DNA of 64,000 nucleotides from Microbacterium oxydans (GCF_026559675.1 NZ_CP092891.1:992001-1056000), one strand, 5' to 3'. Shown: positions 44,981-54,274, counted from the stretch's first letter. A program made the numbers and translations. The notes: generated from the sequence alone by a model not told the origin.

Positions 44981-46054
44981 ATGGCCTCCGAACGCGTGAC
45001 CCTGACCGTCGCCGACTCCGACGGAGAGCGCGAGATCGCGCTGTCCAGCCCGAACCGCGTGGTGTGGCCGGATCTCGGCATCACGAAGGCGGAGCTGGCC
45101 GAGTACGTCCAGCTCGTCTCCGTGCCGTTCCTCGCGGCCAACGGCCATCGTCCGGTGTCGCTCGAGCGGTTCCGCGACGGCATCGGTCCCGCCGACGGCC
45201 CGCGGGCCGAGGGCTTCTTCTCGAAGAACCCGCCCAAGGGGACCCCGGACTTCGTCGAGGCCGTGACGGTGACGTACAACAGCGGGCGCCAGCATCCGCA
45301 GATCGTGCTCACCCGCACGAGCGCCATCGTCTGGGCGGTGCAGATGAACACGATCGTGTTCCACCCCTGGGCCTCGCTCGCGGCCGACGCCGACGATCCC
45401 GTCGAGCTGCGCATCGACCTCGACCCGCAGCCGGGCACGGACTTGGCGGATGCGGTGACGGCCGCGCACACGCTGCGCGAGGTGCTGCGCGAAGCCGGAC
45501 TCGAGGCGTTCGCCAAGACCAGCGGCAATCGCGGCCTGCACGTGTTCGCGCCGATCGAGCCGACCCACGAGTTCCTCGACGTGCGTCATGCGGTGATCGC
45601 CGCCGGTCGGGAGCTCGAGCGCCGGATGCCGGAGCAGGTCACCACGAACTGGTGGAAGGAGGAGCGCGGCGAGCGGATCTTCGTCGACTTCAACCAGGCG
45701 AACCGCGACCGCACGATGGCCGGCGCCTACAGCCCGCGCGCTCTGCCCGGCGCCACGGTGTCGACACCGGTCGCGTGGGACGAGCTCGACGGTCTGGACC
45801 CGCGGCGGTTCACGGTGCGCAGCATCCCGGAGCGCCTGGCCGAGATCGGGGACCCCTGGGCGGACATGCCCTCGTCGCCCGGCCGCATCGACACCCTGCT
45901 GGAGTGGTGGGAGCGCGACCGGGAGAACGGGCTGGGGGAGCTGCCCTTCCCGCCGGAGTTCCCGAAGATGCCGGGGGAGCCCCCGCGGGTGCAGCCCAGC
46001 AAGAAGGTCGCCGCGAACTGGGACGAGGACGGCGCTCCCGCCGACAAGGACTGA
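44981..46054 (+). CDS. LigD-type polymerase/primase domain protein
   Basis: A 357-residue stand-alone version of the polymerase domain of DNA ligase D (archaeo-eukaryotic primase fold). Opening LSSPNRVVWPDLGITKAELA is the LigD-Pol signature. Metal-binding Asp146 and Asp148 (LRIDLDPQPG), TSGNRGLHVFAPI with His187, and QVTTNWWKEERGERIFVDFN are present. It fills gaps with dNTP/rNTP during end joining or base-excision-type repair. The C-terminus is Pro-rich. It converges with the ligase gene with 6 nt between the stops. No Ku or LigD phosphoesterase lies in the window. Confidence 0.92.
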   Translation: MASERVTLTVADSDGEREIALSSPNRVVWPDLGITKAELAEYVQLVSVPFLAANGHRPVSLERFRDGIGPADGPRAEGFFSKNPPKGTPDFVEAVTVTYNSGRQHPQIVLTRTSAIVWAVQMNTIVFHPWASLAADADDPVELRIDLDPQPGTDLADAVTAAHTLREVLREAGLEAFAKTSGNRGLHVFAPIEPTHEFLDVRHAVIAAGRELERRMPEQVTTNWWKEERGERIFVDFNQANRDRTMAGAYSPRALPGATVSTPVAWDELDGLDPRRFTVRSIPERLAEIGDPWADMPSSPGRIDTLLEWWERDRENGLGELPFPPEFPKMPGEPPRVQPSKKVAANWDEDGAPADKD

Positions 46055-46060
46055 GCCCGC

Positions 46061-47104
46061 TCAGGCGAGCACGTCGGCGAGGTCGTAGCCTGCGACGGTG
46101 TCCAGCTGGTCGTAGGTGCACGATCGCGCCTCGCGGTCCGGCCGCCAGCGCTCGAACTGCACGGTGTGCCGGAAGCGGGCGCCTTCGAGCTGGTCGTAGC
46201 GCACCTCGAGGACCCGTTCCGGGCGCAGGCGGACGAACGACACGTCCTTCGAACCGCTGAACCGCGACCGCTCGCCTTCGCCGGTCACCGCCTCGCCGCT
46301 GTCGTCGCGCTCGACCAGGGGCGCGAGCTCCTCGACCAGCTCCTGTCGACGCACGTCGCTCCACGCGGCCACCCCGCCCACCTGGCGGAGCACTCCGTCG
46401 TCGCCGTACAGCCCGACCAGGAGCGAGCCGACCCCGGAGCCCGACTTGTGGATGCGGTAGCCGAGCGCGACCACGTCGGCCGTGCGCGCGTGCTTGATCT
46501 TGAACAGGGTGCGCTTGCCGGGCGCATACGGCTGATCGAGGGGTTTCGCGACGACTCCGTCGAGGCCCGCGCCCTCGAACTCGGCGAGCCACCGCACCGC
46601 CGCCTCGCGGTCACGGGTCGTGCGGGTGATGTGCAGAGGGTGCTCCACCGTCGCCATGAGCGTCTCCAGGCGCGTCCGCCGGGTCTCGAACGGCTCCGCG
46701 AGAAGGTCGTCCTCTCCCTCGGCGAGCAGGTCGAAGGCGATGAACATGGCCGGCGTCTCCGTGGCCAGCTTCGCGACGCGGGAGGCCGCCGGATGGATGC
46801 GCTGGCTCAGGGCCTCCCAGTCGAGCCGCTGAGCGCCCGCCGGGCCGGTCGCGACGACGATCTCGCCGTCGAGCAGACACGGGCCGGGAAGCAGCTCCGG
46901 AATCGCCTCGACGAGCTCCGGGAAGTATCGGGTGAGCGGCTTCGCGCCGCGCGATCCGATCTCGACCGTGTCGCCGTCCCAGGCGATGAGCCCACGGAAA
47001 CCGTCCCACTTCGGCTCGTACAGAAGACCGCCCGGGCTCTTGGCCGGGTCCGGCACGGCGGGGACGGCCTTGGCGAGCATCGGCGCGGGGATGTCGTAGC
47101 GCAC
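46061..47104 (-). CDS. ATP-dependent DNA ligase (LigC/LigD-ligase type)
   Basis: A 347-residue ATP-dependent ligase. Adenylated Lys32 lies in motif I EPKWDGFRGL; motif III CLLDGEIVV, motif IV GVVAKPLDQPY and motif V FKIKHARTADVVALG follow, then an OB domain (GSLLVGLYGDDGVLRQVGGV ... DVSFVRLRPERVLEVRYDQL). The length corresponds to LigC-like enzymes or a detached LigD ligase domain. I chose the GTG at 47104: VRYDIPAPMLAK is the usual N-terminus and CAGGAT lies 6 nt upstream; the ATG at 47128 would add eight residues across that box. It converges with the LigD polymerase gene. Confidence 0.92.
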   Translation of the reverse strand: MRYDIPAPMLAKAVPAVPDPAKSPGGLLYEPKWDGFRGLIAWDGDTVEIGSRGAKPLTRYFPELVEAIPELLPGPCLLDGEIVVATGPAGAQRLDWEALSQRIHPAASRVAKLATETPAMFIAFDLLAEGEDDLLAEPFETRRTRLETLMATVEHPLHITRTTRDREAAVRWLAEFEGAGLDGVVAKPLDQPYAPGKRTLFKIKHARTADVVALGYRIHKSGSGVGSLLVGLYGDDGVLRQVGGVAAWSDVRRQELVEELAPLVERDDSGEAVTGEGERSRFSGSKDVSFVRLRPERVLEVRYDQLEGARFRHTVQFERWRPDREARSCTYDQLDTVAGYDLADVLA

Positions 47105-47110
47105 GCTCCC

Positions 47111-47116
47111 ATCCTG
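47111..47116 (-). promoter_or_regulatory. Leaderless-type -10 box (DNA ligase gene)
   Basis: CAGGAT on the - strand, 6 nt before the GTG at 47104. Confidence 0.45.
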
Positions 47117-47146
47117 ACGGCAGGGCACCCGCGGCGGAAGGGCGGC

Positions 47147-48598
47147 TCAGTCGAAGAGGTCGTCGAGCGTCGCGGGCGCACCGGCGTCCCGCAGCGCGGT
47201 GTGCGCGGCGTGCCAACCGGCCATGCCGTTCACGCCGGGGCCCGGAGGCGTCGAGGAGGAGGCCAGGTACACCCCGGGCATCGGCGTGCGCCAGGGGACG
47301 GGGGAGAGGGTCGGACGCTTCAGCGCCTGGCGGATGTCGAACACGCCCCCGGAGATGTCCCCGCCGATCTCCGCCGGATTGATGGCCTCGCGTGACGAGG
47401 CGGGCACCGCGTGATGGGCCAGGATCAGGTCGCGGAAGCCCGGGGCGAAGCGCTCCACCTGGGCCGTGATGAGCTCGGTCGGATCGAGGTCAGACCCCGG
47501 CGGCACGTGGATGTAGGCCCAGAGCACGGCCTTGCTCTCCGGGGCGCGGGTGTCGTCGCGGACCGAGGGCTGCACGACCAGCACGTAGGGACGCTCGCTG
47601 ACCCGCCCGGCTGCGACGGCGTTCTCGCTCGCCCACACCTCGGCCCTGGTCCCGCCGAGGTGCACGGTCGGCGAGCTCGCGATGTCGGGGTTCGTCCACG
47701 GGACCGGACCGTCCAGCGCGAAGTCGACCTTCGCGGCCCCTGGGCCGTAGCGGTAGGAGGAGACGGCCCGTGCATAGCCCGCGGGGACGTCGGGGTGCGT
47801 CAGCGCGAGTCGCGGCGAGGTGTTCAGCATCAGCAGGTCGCCTCGGCGCGGGTCTCCCCAGTCGAGCCGTCGCAGGTCGGTGACGGGTGTTCCCGTCTCG
47901 AAGACGCCCCCGTGCGCGCGGATGTCGTCGATCATGGCGTCCGCGATGCGCTGCGAGCCGCCGCGAGGATACGGCCAGCCCCGAGCGTGCGCGAGAGCGG
48001 CCAGCAGCATGCCGGCGGCGGCTCCGGCCAACGAGGGCAGGGGAGCGTTGGCATGCGCGACGACGCCCGACATCAGGGCGGCCGCCTCCTCGGTCCGGAA
48101 CGCGTGCGCGGCGAGGGGGGTGCCCTGATCGAGGACCCTGATCGCGTAGCGGACCGCGGTCACGGGGTCGCGCGGGATGCGCAGCAGCTGGTTGCCGGTG
48201 AAATCGGCGACGCCGTCGATGTGTCGGCTCAGTGGGCGCAGCCGCGAGAGCCAGGCCGCACCGTCGGCTCCGAGGCCGGCGGCGGCGCGGTCGATGTCGC
48301 GCCAGGCGATCGCCGCCCGCCCGCGGTCGAGCGGGTGCGCGTAGGAGGCTTCGGGATGGATCCACTCCACGCGCCGGTCGAGCCCGAACGCCCGGAAGAA
48401 CGGGGAGGCGAAGGCCGCCGGATGCACCGCGGAGCACACATCGTGACGGAATCCGGGGAGCGTGGAATCGAGGGTGCGGACGCCGCCGCCGAGCGTCGCG
48501 GATGCCTCCAGCACCCGCACCTCGTAACCGGCGCGTGCGAGCGACACCCCGGCGGCGAGGCCGTTGGGGCCGGAGCCGATGATCGTCGCCCGCGCCAT
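47147..48598 (-). CDS. Phytoene-desaturase-like NAD(P)/FAD oxidoreductase
   Basis: A 483-residue flavoprotein. FAD-binding ATIIGSGPNGLAAGVSLARA opens the protein, followed by LEASATLGGGVRTLDSTLPG, the CrtI-type amino-oxidase pattern, and the C-terminal flavin contact VYLASSSTPPGPGVNGMAGW. The large middle domain with WPYPRGGSQRIADAMI resembles the phytoene-dehydrogenase-related branch (COG1233) that includes PYROXD2-like proteins, rather than true carotenoid enzymes, and no carotenoid genes are nearby. The start is the ATG at 48598 with GAGACT 6 nt upstream. It lies 42 nt behind the ligase gene's start on the same strand. Confidence 0.86.
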   Translation of the reverse strand: MARATIIGSGPNGLAAGVSLARAGYEVRVLEASATLGGGVRTLDSTLPGFRHDVCSAVHPAAFASPFFRAFGLDRRVEWIHPEASYAHPLDRGRAAIAWRDIDRAAAGLGADGAAWLSRLRPLSRHIDGVADFTGNQLLRIPRDPVTAVRYAIRVLDQGTPLAAHAFRTEEAAALMSGVVAHANAPLPSLAGAAAGMLLAALAHARGWPYPRGGSQRIADAMIDDIRAHGGVFETGTPVTDLRRLDWGDPRRGDLLMLNTSPRLALTHPDVPAGYARAVSSYRYGPGAAKVDFALDGPVPWTNPDIASSPTVHLGGTRAEVWASENAVAAGRVSERPYVLVVQPSVRDDTRAPESKAVLWAYIHVPPGSDLDPTELITAQVERFAPGFRDLILAHHAVPASSREAINPAEIGGDISGGVFDIRQALKRPTLSPVPWRTPMPGVYLASSSTPPGPGVNGMAGWHAAHTALRDAGAPATLDDLFD

Positions 48599-48604
48599 GA
48601 CGCC

Positions 48605-48610
48605 AGTCTC
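48605..48610 (-). promoter_or_regulatory. Leaderless-type -10 box (oxidoreductase gene)
   Basis: GAGACT on the - strand, 6 nt before the ATG at 48598; one base off TANNNT. Confidence 0.35.
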
Positions 48611-48670
48611 CCACGCCCGCGCGGCAGAAGCGGTCGAGAGAGGGGCCCCGGGCGTGCGATCCTGGAACAG

Positions 48671-49156
48671 ATGAAAGAAGTTCAGGGGCCGACCCCCGCA
48701 GGCACCTCCCGTCCATACCGCTCGCTCCCCGAGGCGCTGCGCGCGCACCGGATCGATCCGTCGAACCACGCGTTCATCACGGCCATCGTCGAAGCCATCG
48801 GAATCAGCTCGTTCATCGACCGCGGTCGATACATCGAAGCGATCCGTCGGGGTGAGGGCGCGTCGCTGCACATCGGCCGCACCTACACCAACGGCTTCAC
48901 CGAGGACGAGCGCCTCGTCGTCGGATCCGCGCCGCTGCGTCTGCAGCCGAGCGAGGGCCGTGCGCCCTACTTCTACGTGAGCCACCCGAGCGAGTTCCTC
49001 CCGATCACACCGCCGCGCGCCGCGAAGCGCACGACGACGCCGCGGGTCTCCACGCCCCGGGTCGAGAAGCCGAAGCCGGTGGAGGAGCGTGACTACGGCG
49101 TGTGCGACGTCTGCTTCATGGTGAAGACGCCGTCCGGCGGCTGCGGCTGCGACTGA
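48671..49156 (+). CDS. Hypothetical protein with Cys-rich C-terminus
   Basis: A 161-residue protein I do not recognise. The N-terminal 100 residues look folded (LPEALRAHRIDPSNHAFITA, SFIDRGRYIEAIRRGEGASL, YFYVSHPSEFLPI). A basic Thr/Pro-rich linker follows (about 118-142). The end reads CDVCFMVKTPSGGCGCD, two CxC/CxxC pairs that could hold one zinc. The ATG at 48671 is the first good start after the divergent oxidoreductase gene; the frame is open far upstream. The GNAT gene begins 2 nt after its stop, so the two are probably co-transcribed. Confidence 0.75.
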   Translation: MKEVQGPTPAGTSRPYRSLPEALRAHRIDPSNHAFITAIVEAIGISSFIDRGRYIEAIRRGEGASLHIGRTYTNGFTEDERLVVGSAPLRLQPSEGRAPYFYVSHPSEFLPITPPRAAKRTTTPRVSTPRVEKPKPVEERDYGVCDVCFMVKTPSGGCGCD

Positions 49157-49158
49157 AC

Positions 49159-49704
49159 GTGACCGCCCGCGCGGAGGCGACGATCGGCCGCCCGCTCGTC
49201 CGAGCCGCCGACCTCGCCGGCGTCGATGCGCTCGCGGTCTCCGCGGCCGTCGAGGCCTACCTCCGCCAGACCGAGTCCGAGAAGGCGCAGCAGGAGGGTT
49301 CCGACCCGGACCCCGCCGCGTCGTTGCCGGACCGCTACCGCCGCGAGGTCGACGACCCCTCCGCCGCCTACGCCGGATGCCGGGTGCTGGTCGCCGAGAT
49401 CGACGGGCGCGTCGTCGGCGTGGTCGTGCTGTCCGTGTCGGACCGCGTCGCGGAGATCAAGCGGCTGTGGGCCGTTCCCGAGGTGCGCGGCCGTGGCGTC
49501 GGCTCGGCTCTGCTGGACGCGGCGGTGGCTGCCGCGATCGATGCCGGCGCCGCCGAGGTGCGCCTGTCGGTGTGGGACTGGCGGGTGGGCGCCGTGCGCC
49601 TGTACGCCTCGCGCGGCTTCGAGCCGGTGCCGTCCTGGGACGACCGTGAGCGCCTGGTGTGCATGGTGCGACCGACCGCTCGGACGGCCGCGCCCGGGCT
49701 CTAG
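49159..49704 (+). CDS. GNAT family N-acetyltransferase
   Basis: A 181-residue acetyltransferase. VLVAEIDGRVVGVVVLSV (strands 2-4), the acetyl-CoA loop LWAVPEVRGRGVGSALLDAA (R/QxxGxG/A) and VGAVRLYASRGFEPVPSW show the GNAT fold; the first 65 residues are an extra helical segment (ALAVSAAVEAYLRQTESEKA). Target is unknown. GTG at 49159 lies 2 nt after the preceding stop. Its stop TAG overlaps the stop of the convergent acyl-CoA dehydrogenase gene by 4 nt. Confidence 0.86.
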   Translation: MTARAEATIGRPLVRAADLAGVDALAVSAAVEAYLRQTESEKAQQEGSDPDPAASLPDRYRREVDDPSAAYAGCRVLVAEIDGRVVGVVVLSVSDRVAEIKRLWAVPEVRGRGVGSALLDAAVAAAIDAGAAEVRLSVWDWRVGAVRLYASRGFEPVPSWDDRERLVCMVRPTARTAAPGL

Positions 49705-50936
49705 GCGAACGCGCTCATCCCGGTGATGTCGCGGCCGAGCAGCAGCGCCTGCACGCTCTCCGTGCCCTCGTAGGTGTGGATGGCCTCGATGTCGGCGAGG
49801 TGCTGCATCACGCCGTTCTCGAGGAGGATGCCGTTGCCGCCGAGCAGGTCGCGGGCGGTCGAGGCGATCCGTCGCGCGGCACGGGTGTTGTGGAACTTCG
49901 CCAGCGACGCCTGGGTCGGACGCAGCTCGCCCGCAGTCTCCAGGTCTGCCATCCGGCGGCAGTACAGCTGCATCGCCGTGAGGTCCTCGAGCATGTGGGT
50001 CAGCCGCTCCTGCACCATCTGGAACTTCGCGAGGGGCTTGCCGAACTGCACGCGCTCCTTCGCGTAGGCGAGTGCCGCCTCGTAGCAGGCGGTCGCGTGT
50101 CCGAGCGCCGACCATGCGACTCCCGAGCGGGTCGCGTAGAGCACCGTCGAGGCGTCCTTGAAGCTCTTGGCACCCGGGAGCACCGCGTCGAGCGGCACGC
50201 GCACGTCGTCGAGGACGATGTGCGCCTGGTGGATCGCCCGCAGCGACGCCTTGCCGCGGATCACACTGCCGGTGTACCCGGGGGTGTCCTGCTCGACGAG
50301 GAAGCACCGCACGGCGCCGTGCTCGTCCGCCCCCTCGTCGTCGACGCGCGCCCAGACGAACGTGATGCCGCCGGACGCGCCGTTGCCGATCCACTTCTTC
50401 GCTCCGCGGAGCACCCACTCGTCACCGTCGCGGCGGGCCACGGTCTCCAGCGACACCGAATCGGAGCCGTGGTCGGGCTCGGTCAGCGCGAACGACCCGA
50501 GCACGGACGCATCGGCGAGCGCCGTGAGCCACCGCTCCTGCTGGGCGGGGGAGCCGAACAGGGCGAGGGTGCGCAGCGCGAGTCCGCCCTGGACCGCGAG
50601 GATGGTGCCCAGCGAGCCGTCGCCGCGCGAGATCTCCATGTTGACCAGGCCGGCGGCCAGGGGGGACATGCTTGTGAGCGACGGGTGCGGGATGCCGTCG
50701 ACGACGAGGTCCATCTCGCCCATCCGGCGTGCGGCCTCGAGCGGGTACTCCGCCCGGTCCCAGGCCTCCGCCATCTGCGGCGCGACCTCGTCGACGTAGG
50801 ACTTCGCGCGATCCCATGCCGCGCGGTCGGCCGTGGGGATGTCGGAGAAGACGGCGTAGTAGTCGCTGTTCTGACGTCCGGTGATGTCGTACGACGAGAC
50901 ACGCTCGCCGGGGAACGGGGTGGCTGCAGTGCTCAT
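49701..50936 (-). CDS. Acyl-CoA dehydrogenase (glutaryl-CoA dehydrogenase-like)
   Basis: A 411-residue FAD enzyme that introduces an alpha,beta double bond in an acyl-CoA, passing electrons to ETF. FALTEPDHGSDSVSLETVA binds FAD and substrate; WVLRGAKKWIGNGASGGITF and ARRIASTARDLLGGNGILLE follow. The catalytic Glu lies in IHTYEGTESVQALLLGRDIT, the position used by glutaryl-CoA-type enzymes. The N-terminus is about 20 residues longer than usual. GAAGGAG lies 5 nt before the ATG. An operator-like inverted repeat is 20 nt upstream, and the TetR gene lies directly behind it on the same strand. Confidence 0.92.
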   Translation of the reverse strand: MSTAATPFPGERVSSYDITGRQNSDYYAVFSDIPTADRAAWDRAKSYVDEVAPQMAEAWDRAEYPLEAARRMGEMDLVVDGIPHPSLTSMSPLAAGLVNMEISRGDGSLGTILAVQGGLALRTLALFGSPAQQERWLTALADASVLGSFALTEPDHGSDSVSLETVARRDGDEWVLRGAKKWIGNGASGGITFVWARVDDEGADEHGAVRCFLVEQDTPGYTGSVIRGKASLRAIHQAHIVLDDVRVPLDAVLPGAKSFKDASTVLYATRSGVAWSALGHATACYEAALAYAKERVQFGKPLAKFQMVQERLTHMLEDLTAMQLYCRRMADLETAGELRPTQASLAKFHNTRAARRIASTARDLLGGNGILLENGVMQHLADIEAIHTYEGTESVQALLLGRDITGMSAFA

Positions 50937-50955
50937 GGGGCTCCTTCGTGGACCT

Positions 50956-50978
50956 GAGTATCGTACTCCTCGATACTC
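50956..50978. promoter_or_regulatory. Candidate TetR operator upstream of the acyl-CoA dehydrogenase gene
   Basis: GAGTATCG (50956-50963) and CGATACTC (50971-50978) are perfect inverted repeats with a 7-nt spacer, itself containing TACTC, so GAGTA-TCG-TACTC is a second nested palindrome. It lies 20 nt before the dehydrogenase ATG and 63 nt or less from the TetR stop. Confidence 0.7.
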
Positions 50979-50999
50979 GGTTCCACGACCCCGGGACGG

Positions 51000-51659
51000 C
51001 TAGTCGAGCTCGGACTGCAGGCGGCGCGTGACCTCGGCGATCGGCATGGACCGCGGGAAGACCGCGACGACCATGTCGTCGGGGGCCTCGGCGGCCGCAT
51101 CCGTGACTCCGTACCGGCGACGGACGTCGGCGAGGGCGGTCTGCAGCGTCGACAGCGGGACCTTCTTGCGTCCGCGCAGCAGCTGGCGCAGCACGTGGTT
51201 GTGCACGGCGGTCACGAGTGCGGCGAATCCGACGGCGTCCAGCGGGTCCACGCCGGGGAGGGCTCCGCGCAGGTACTCGTCGAACAGCCGCTCGTAGCGG
51301 AACACCGTGATGATCTCGCGCTCGCGCAGCACCGGCACCTGACGGACGATCTGGTAGCGGCGACGGGCGAGTTCGGGGTCGTGCGCGAAGTGCGCGAAGA
51401 CCGATTCGGATGCCGCGCACACCGCGCCCCACGGGTCGTCATGTCCCTCGTCGAGGAACTCCCTGAGCTGCCCGAGGAGCACTTCGTGGTCGGCGAACAC
51501 CACGTCCTCCTTGCCGCCGAACTGACGGAAGAAGGTCGAACGCGAGACGCCGGCGGCCTTGGCGATCTGCTCCACCGAGGTCTGATCGAACCCCTGGTCG
51601 CTGAAGAGCTCGAGCGCTGCGGCCACGACGCCGGTGCGCAGTTCTGCGGATTCGTGCAT
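51000..51659 (-). CDS. TetR/AcrR family transcriptional regulator
   Basis: A 219-residue repressor. The N-terminal HTH reads LELFSDQGFDQTSVEQIAKA and AGVSRSTFFRQFGGKEDVVF; the ligand domain has a tail ending in MPIAEVTRRLQSELD. It lies upstream of the acyl-CoA dehydrogenase gene on the same strand, with a strong inverted repeat between them, so it probably senses an acyl-CoA or a related compound and controls that gene. GCAC/AG-poor upstream region: no clear Shine-Dalgarno was found for the ATG at 51659. Divergent to the DUF2510 gene (59 nt apart). Confidence 0.9.
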   Translation of the reverse strand: MHESAELRTGVVAAALELFSDQGFDQTSVEQIAKAAGVSRSTFFRQFGGKEDVVFADHEVLLGQLREFLDEGHDDPWGAVCAASESVFAHFAHDPELARRRYQIVRQVPVLREREIITVFRYERLFDEYLRGALPGVDPLDAVGFAALVTAVHNHVLRQLLRGRKKVPLSTLQTALADVRRRYGVTDAAAEAPDDMVVAVFPRSMPIAEVTRRLQSELD

Positions 51660-51706
51660 GGCGAAAGCCTAGACCTCGGCAGGCGGAGACGCCGAGGCGA
51701 GACCGT

Positions 51707-51712
51707 CATACT
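51707..51712 (+). promoter_or_regulatory. Leaderless-type -10 box (DUF2510 gene)
   Basis: CATACT, 6 nt before the GTG at 51719. Confidence 0.5.
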
Positions 51713-51718
51713 GAGAGC

Positions 51719-52072
51719 GTGAGTGAGCGCGGGATTGCGGCCGGATGGTACGAGACACGCCGCCGAGGCACCCTGCGGTGGTGGGACGGTGCGCGGTGGA
51801 CCGAGCGCATCGCGGTGCGCGGTCGCGAGACGACGCTGGCGGACGACAGCGCCTCCACGCGCCGGCAGCTCCTCGTGTGCGAGGTTGTACTCGCCGTCGT
51901 CCTGGTCGCCTCGATCCTCTTCGCGCTGTGGGGCTCGCTGCCGGTGGTCGTGATCCGGCCCGTGATCGTCGCGGCCGGTGCCGCCCTCGTCTTCACCCCG
52001 TTCGTGATCTCTCGACAGCTCCGTCTCGTCGCGCTGCCGGCGAGGCGCTGGGGCGTGCCGACGCTGCGCTGA
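51719..52072 (+). CDS. DUF2510-domain membrane protein
   Basis: A 117-residue protein. The N-terminal AAGWYETRRRGTLRWWDGAR followed by WTE is the DUF2510 motif (GWY...LRWWDG..WT), found at the start of many actinobacterial membrane proteins. Two helices follow (LLVCEVVLAVVLVASILFAL and VVVIRPVIVAAGAALVFTPF). Function unknown. The GTG start is placed by CATACT 6 nt upstream. It lies between the TetR gene and sucCD. Confidence 0.85.
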   Translation: MSERGIAAGWYETRRRGTLRWWDGARWTERIAVRGRETTLADDSASTRRQLLVCEVVLAVVLVASILFALWGSLPVVVIRPVIVAAGAALVFTPFVISRQLRLVALPARRWGVPTLR

Positions 52073-52115
52073 TCCGGACGACGCTGCGGCCGCAGGAGCG
52101 CCCAGGCCGAGGTAG

Positions 52116-52121
52116 TAGGCT
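52116..52121 (+). promoter_or_regulatory. Predicted sucCD -10 box
   Basis: TAGGCT, 65 nt before the sucC GTG; predicts a start point near 52128 and a leader of about 58 nt. Confidence 0.5.
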
Positions 52122-52132
52122 GGGGGACTGGT

Positions 52133-52151
52133 CGATGTCTCGACATCGAGA
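52133..52151. promoter_or_regulatory. Overlapping palindromes at the sucCD transcription start
   Basis: CGATGTC-TC-GACATCG (52133-52148) and TCTCGA-CA-TCGAGA (52138-52151) are both perfect and overlap. They lie just downstream of the predicted start point, suitable for a repressor site. Confidence 0.6.
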
Positions 52152-52186
52152 GAATTACCAGACAGCAGCCCAGTGAAGGAACCACA

Positions 52187-53353
52187 GTGGATCTGTACGA
52201 GTACCAGGCACGAGACGTTTTCGAGAAGTACGGAGTGCCGGTCCTCGCCGGCATCGTCGCGGACACTCCTGAAGAGGTGAGGGCGGCTGCCGAGAAGATC
52301 GGCGGAGTGGTCGTCGTCAAGGCTCAGGTGAAGACCGGCGGCCGTGGAAAGGCGGGCGGCGTCAAGGTCGCCAAGACCCCCGACGAGGCGTACGAGGCGG
52401 CGAAGGCCATCCTCGGCCTCGACATCAAGGGCCACGTCGTCAAGCGCGTCATGGTCGCGCAGGGTGCGCGCATCGCCGAGGAGTTCTACTTCTCCGTGCT
52501 GCTCGACCGTGCCAACCGCTCCTACCTGAGCCTCTGCTCGGTCGAGGGCGGCATGGAGATCGAGGAGCTCGCGGTCGAGCGTCCCGAGGCCCTCGCGCGC
52601 GTCGAGGTCAACCCGCTCACGGGCATCGACAAGGCGAAGGCCGTCGAGATCGCCCGCGCGGCGAACTTCCCCGAAGACCTCGTCGAGAAGGTCTCCGACG
52701 TGTTCGTGAAGCTCTTCGACGTCTACAAGGGCGAGGACGCGACGCTCGTCGAGGTCAACCCGCTGGTCCGCACCGAAGAGGGCGACATCATCGCGCTCGA
52801 CGGCAAGGTCACGCTCGACGACAACGCCTCCGAGATCCGTCACCCCGAGCACGAGGCGCTCGAGGACAAGGACGCCGCAGACCCGCTCGAGGCCAAGGCC
52901 AAGGAGTCGGGCCTCAACTACGTGAAGCTCGACGGCGAGGTCGGCATCATCGGCAACGGCGCGGGACTCGTCATGTCGACGCTCGACGTCGTCGCCTATG
53001 CGGGCGAGAACCACAACGGCGTCAAGCCGGCCAACTTCCTCGACATCGGTGGCGGAGCCTCGGCTGAGGTCATGGCCGCCGGCCTCGACGTCATCCTCGG
53101 CGACCCGCAGGTGAAGAGCGTCTTCGTCAACGTGTTCGGTGGCATCACGGCGTGCGACGCCGTCGCCAACGGCATCAAGGGCGCGCTCGAGACGCTGGGC
53201 GCCGCGGCCTCCAAGCCGCTCGTCGTGCGCCTGGACGGCAACCGCGTCGACGAGGGTCGCGCGATCCTCGCCGAGTACGCGCACCCGCTTGTGACCCTGG
53301 CCGCCACCATGGACGAGGGCGCCGACAAGGCCGCCGAGCTCGCCAACGCCTGA
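52187..53353 (+). CDS. sucC: Succinyl-CoA synthetase beta subunit
   Basis: A 388-residue subunit with an ATP-grasp nucleotide-binding domain ([59 protein letters not shown]) and a CoA-ligase-like C-terminal domain ([33 protein letters not shown]). With SucD it makes succinate and ATP or GTP from succinyl-CoA in the TCA cycle. Length is normal. GTG at 52187, GAAGGA 7 nt upstream. sucD follows 18 nt later. A double palindrome lies at the start of the leader. Confidence 0.97.
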   Translation: MDLYEYQARDVFEKYGVPVLAGIVADTPEEVRAAAEKIGGVVVVKAQVKTGGRGKAGGVKVAKTPDEAYEAAKAILGLDIKGHVVKRVMVAQGARIAEEFYFSVLLDRANRSYLSLCSVEGGMEIEELAVERPEALARVEVNPLTGIDKAKAVEIARAANFPEDLVEKVSDVFVKLFDVYKGEDATLVEVNPLVRTEEGDIIALDGKVTLDDNASEIRHPEHEALEDKDAADPLEAKAKESGLNYVKLDGEVGIIGNGAGLVMSTLDVVAYAGENHNGVKPANFLDIGGGASAEVMAAGLDVILGDPQVKSVFVNVFGGITACDAVANGIKGALETLGAAASKPLVVRLDGNRVDEGRAILAEYAHPLVTLAATMDEGADKAAELANA

Positions 53354-53359
53354 GACTGA

Positions 53360-54274
<915 letters not shown>

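Noticed and set aside
44981..47104. Possible Ku-dependent NHEJ operon
   Set aside because: No Ku-like gene in the window, and the polymerase and ligase genes are convergent, so they cannot be one operon.
47147..48598. Carotenoid desaturase
   Set aside because: CrtI-like flavin motifs are shared by many related oxidoreductases, and no crtB, crtE or other carotenoid gene is adjacent.
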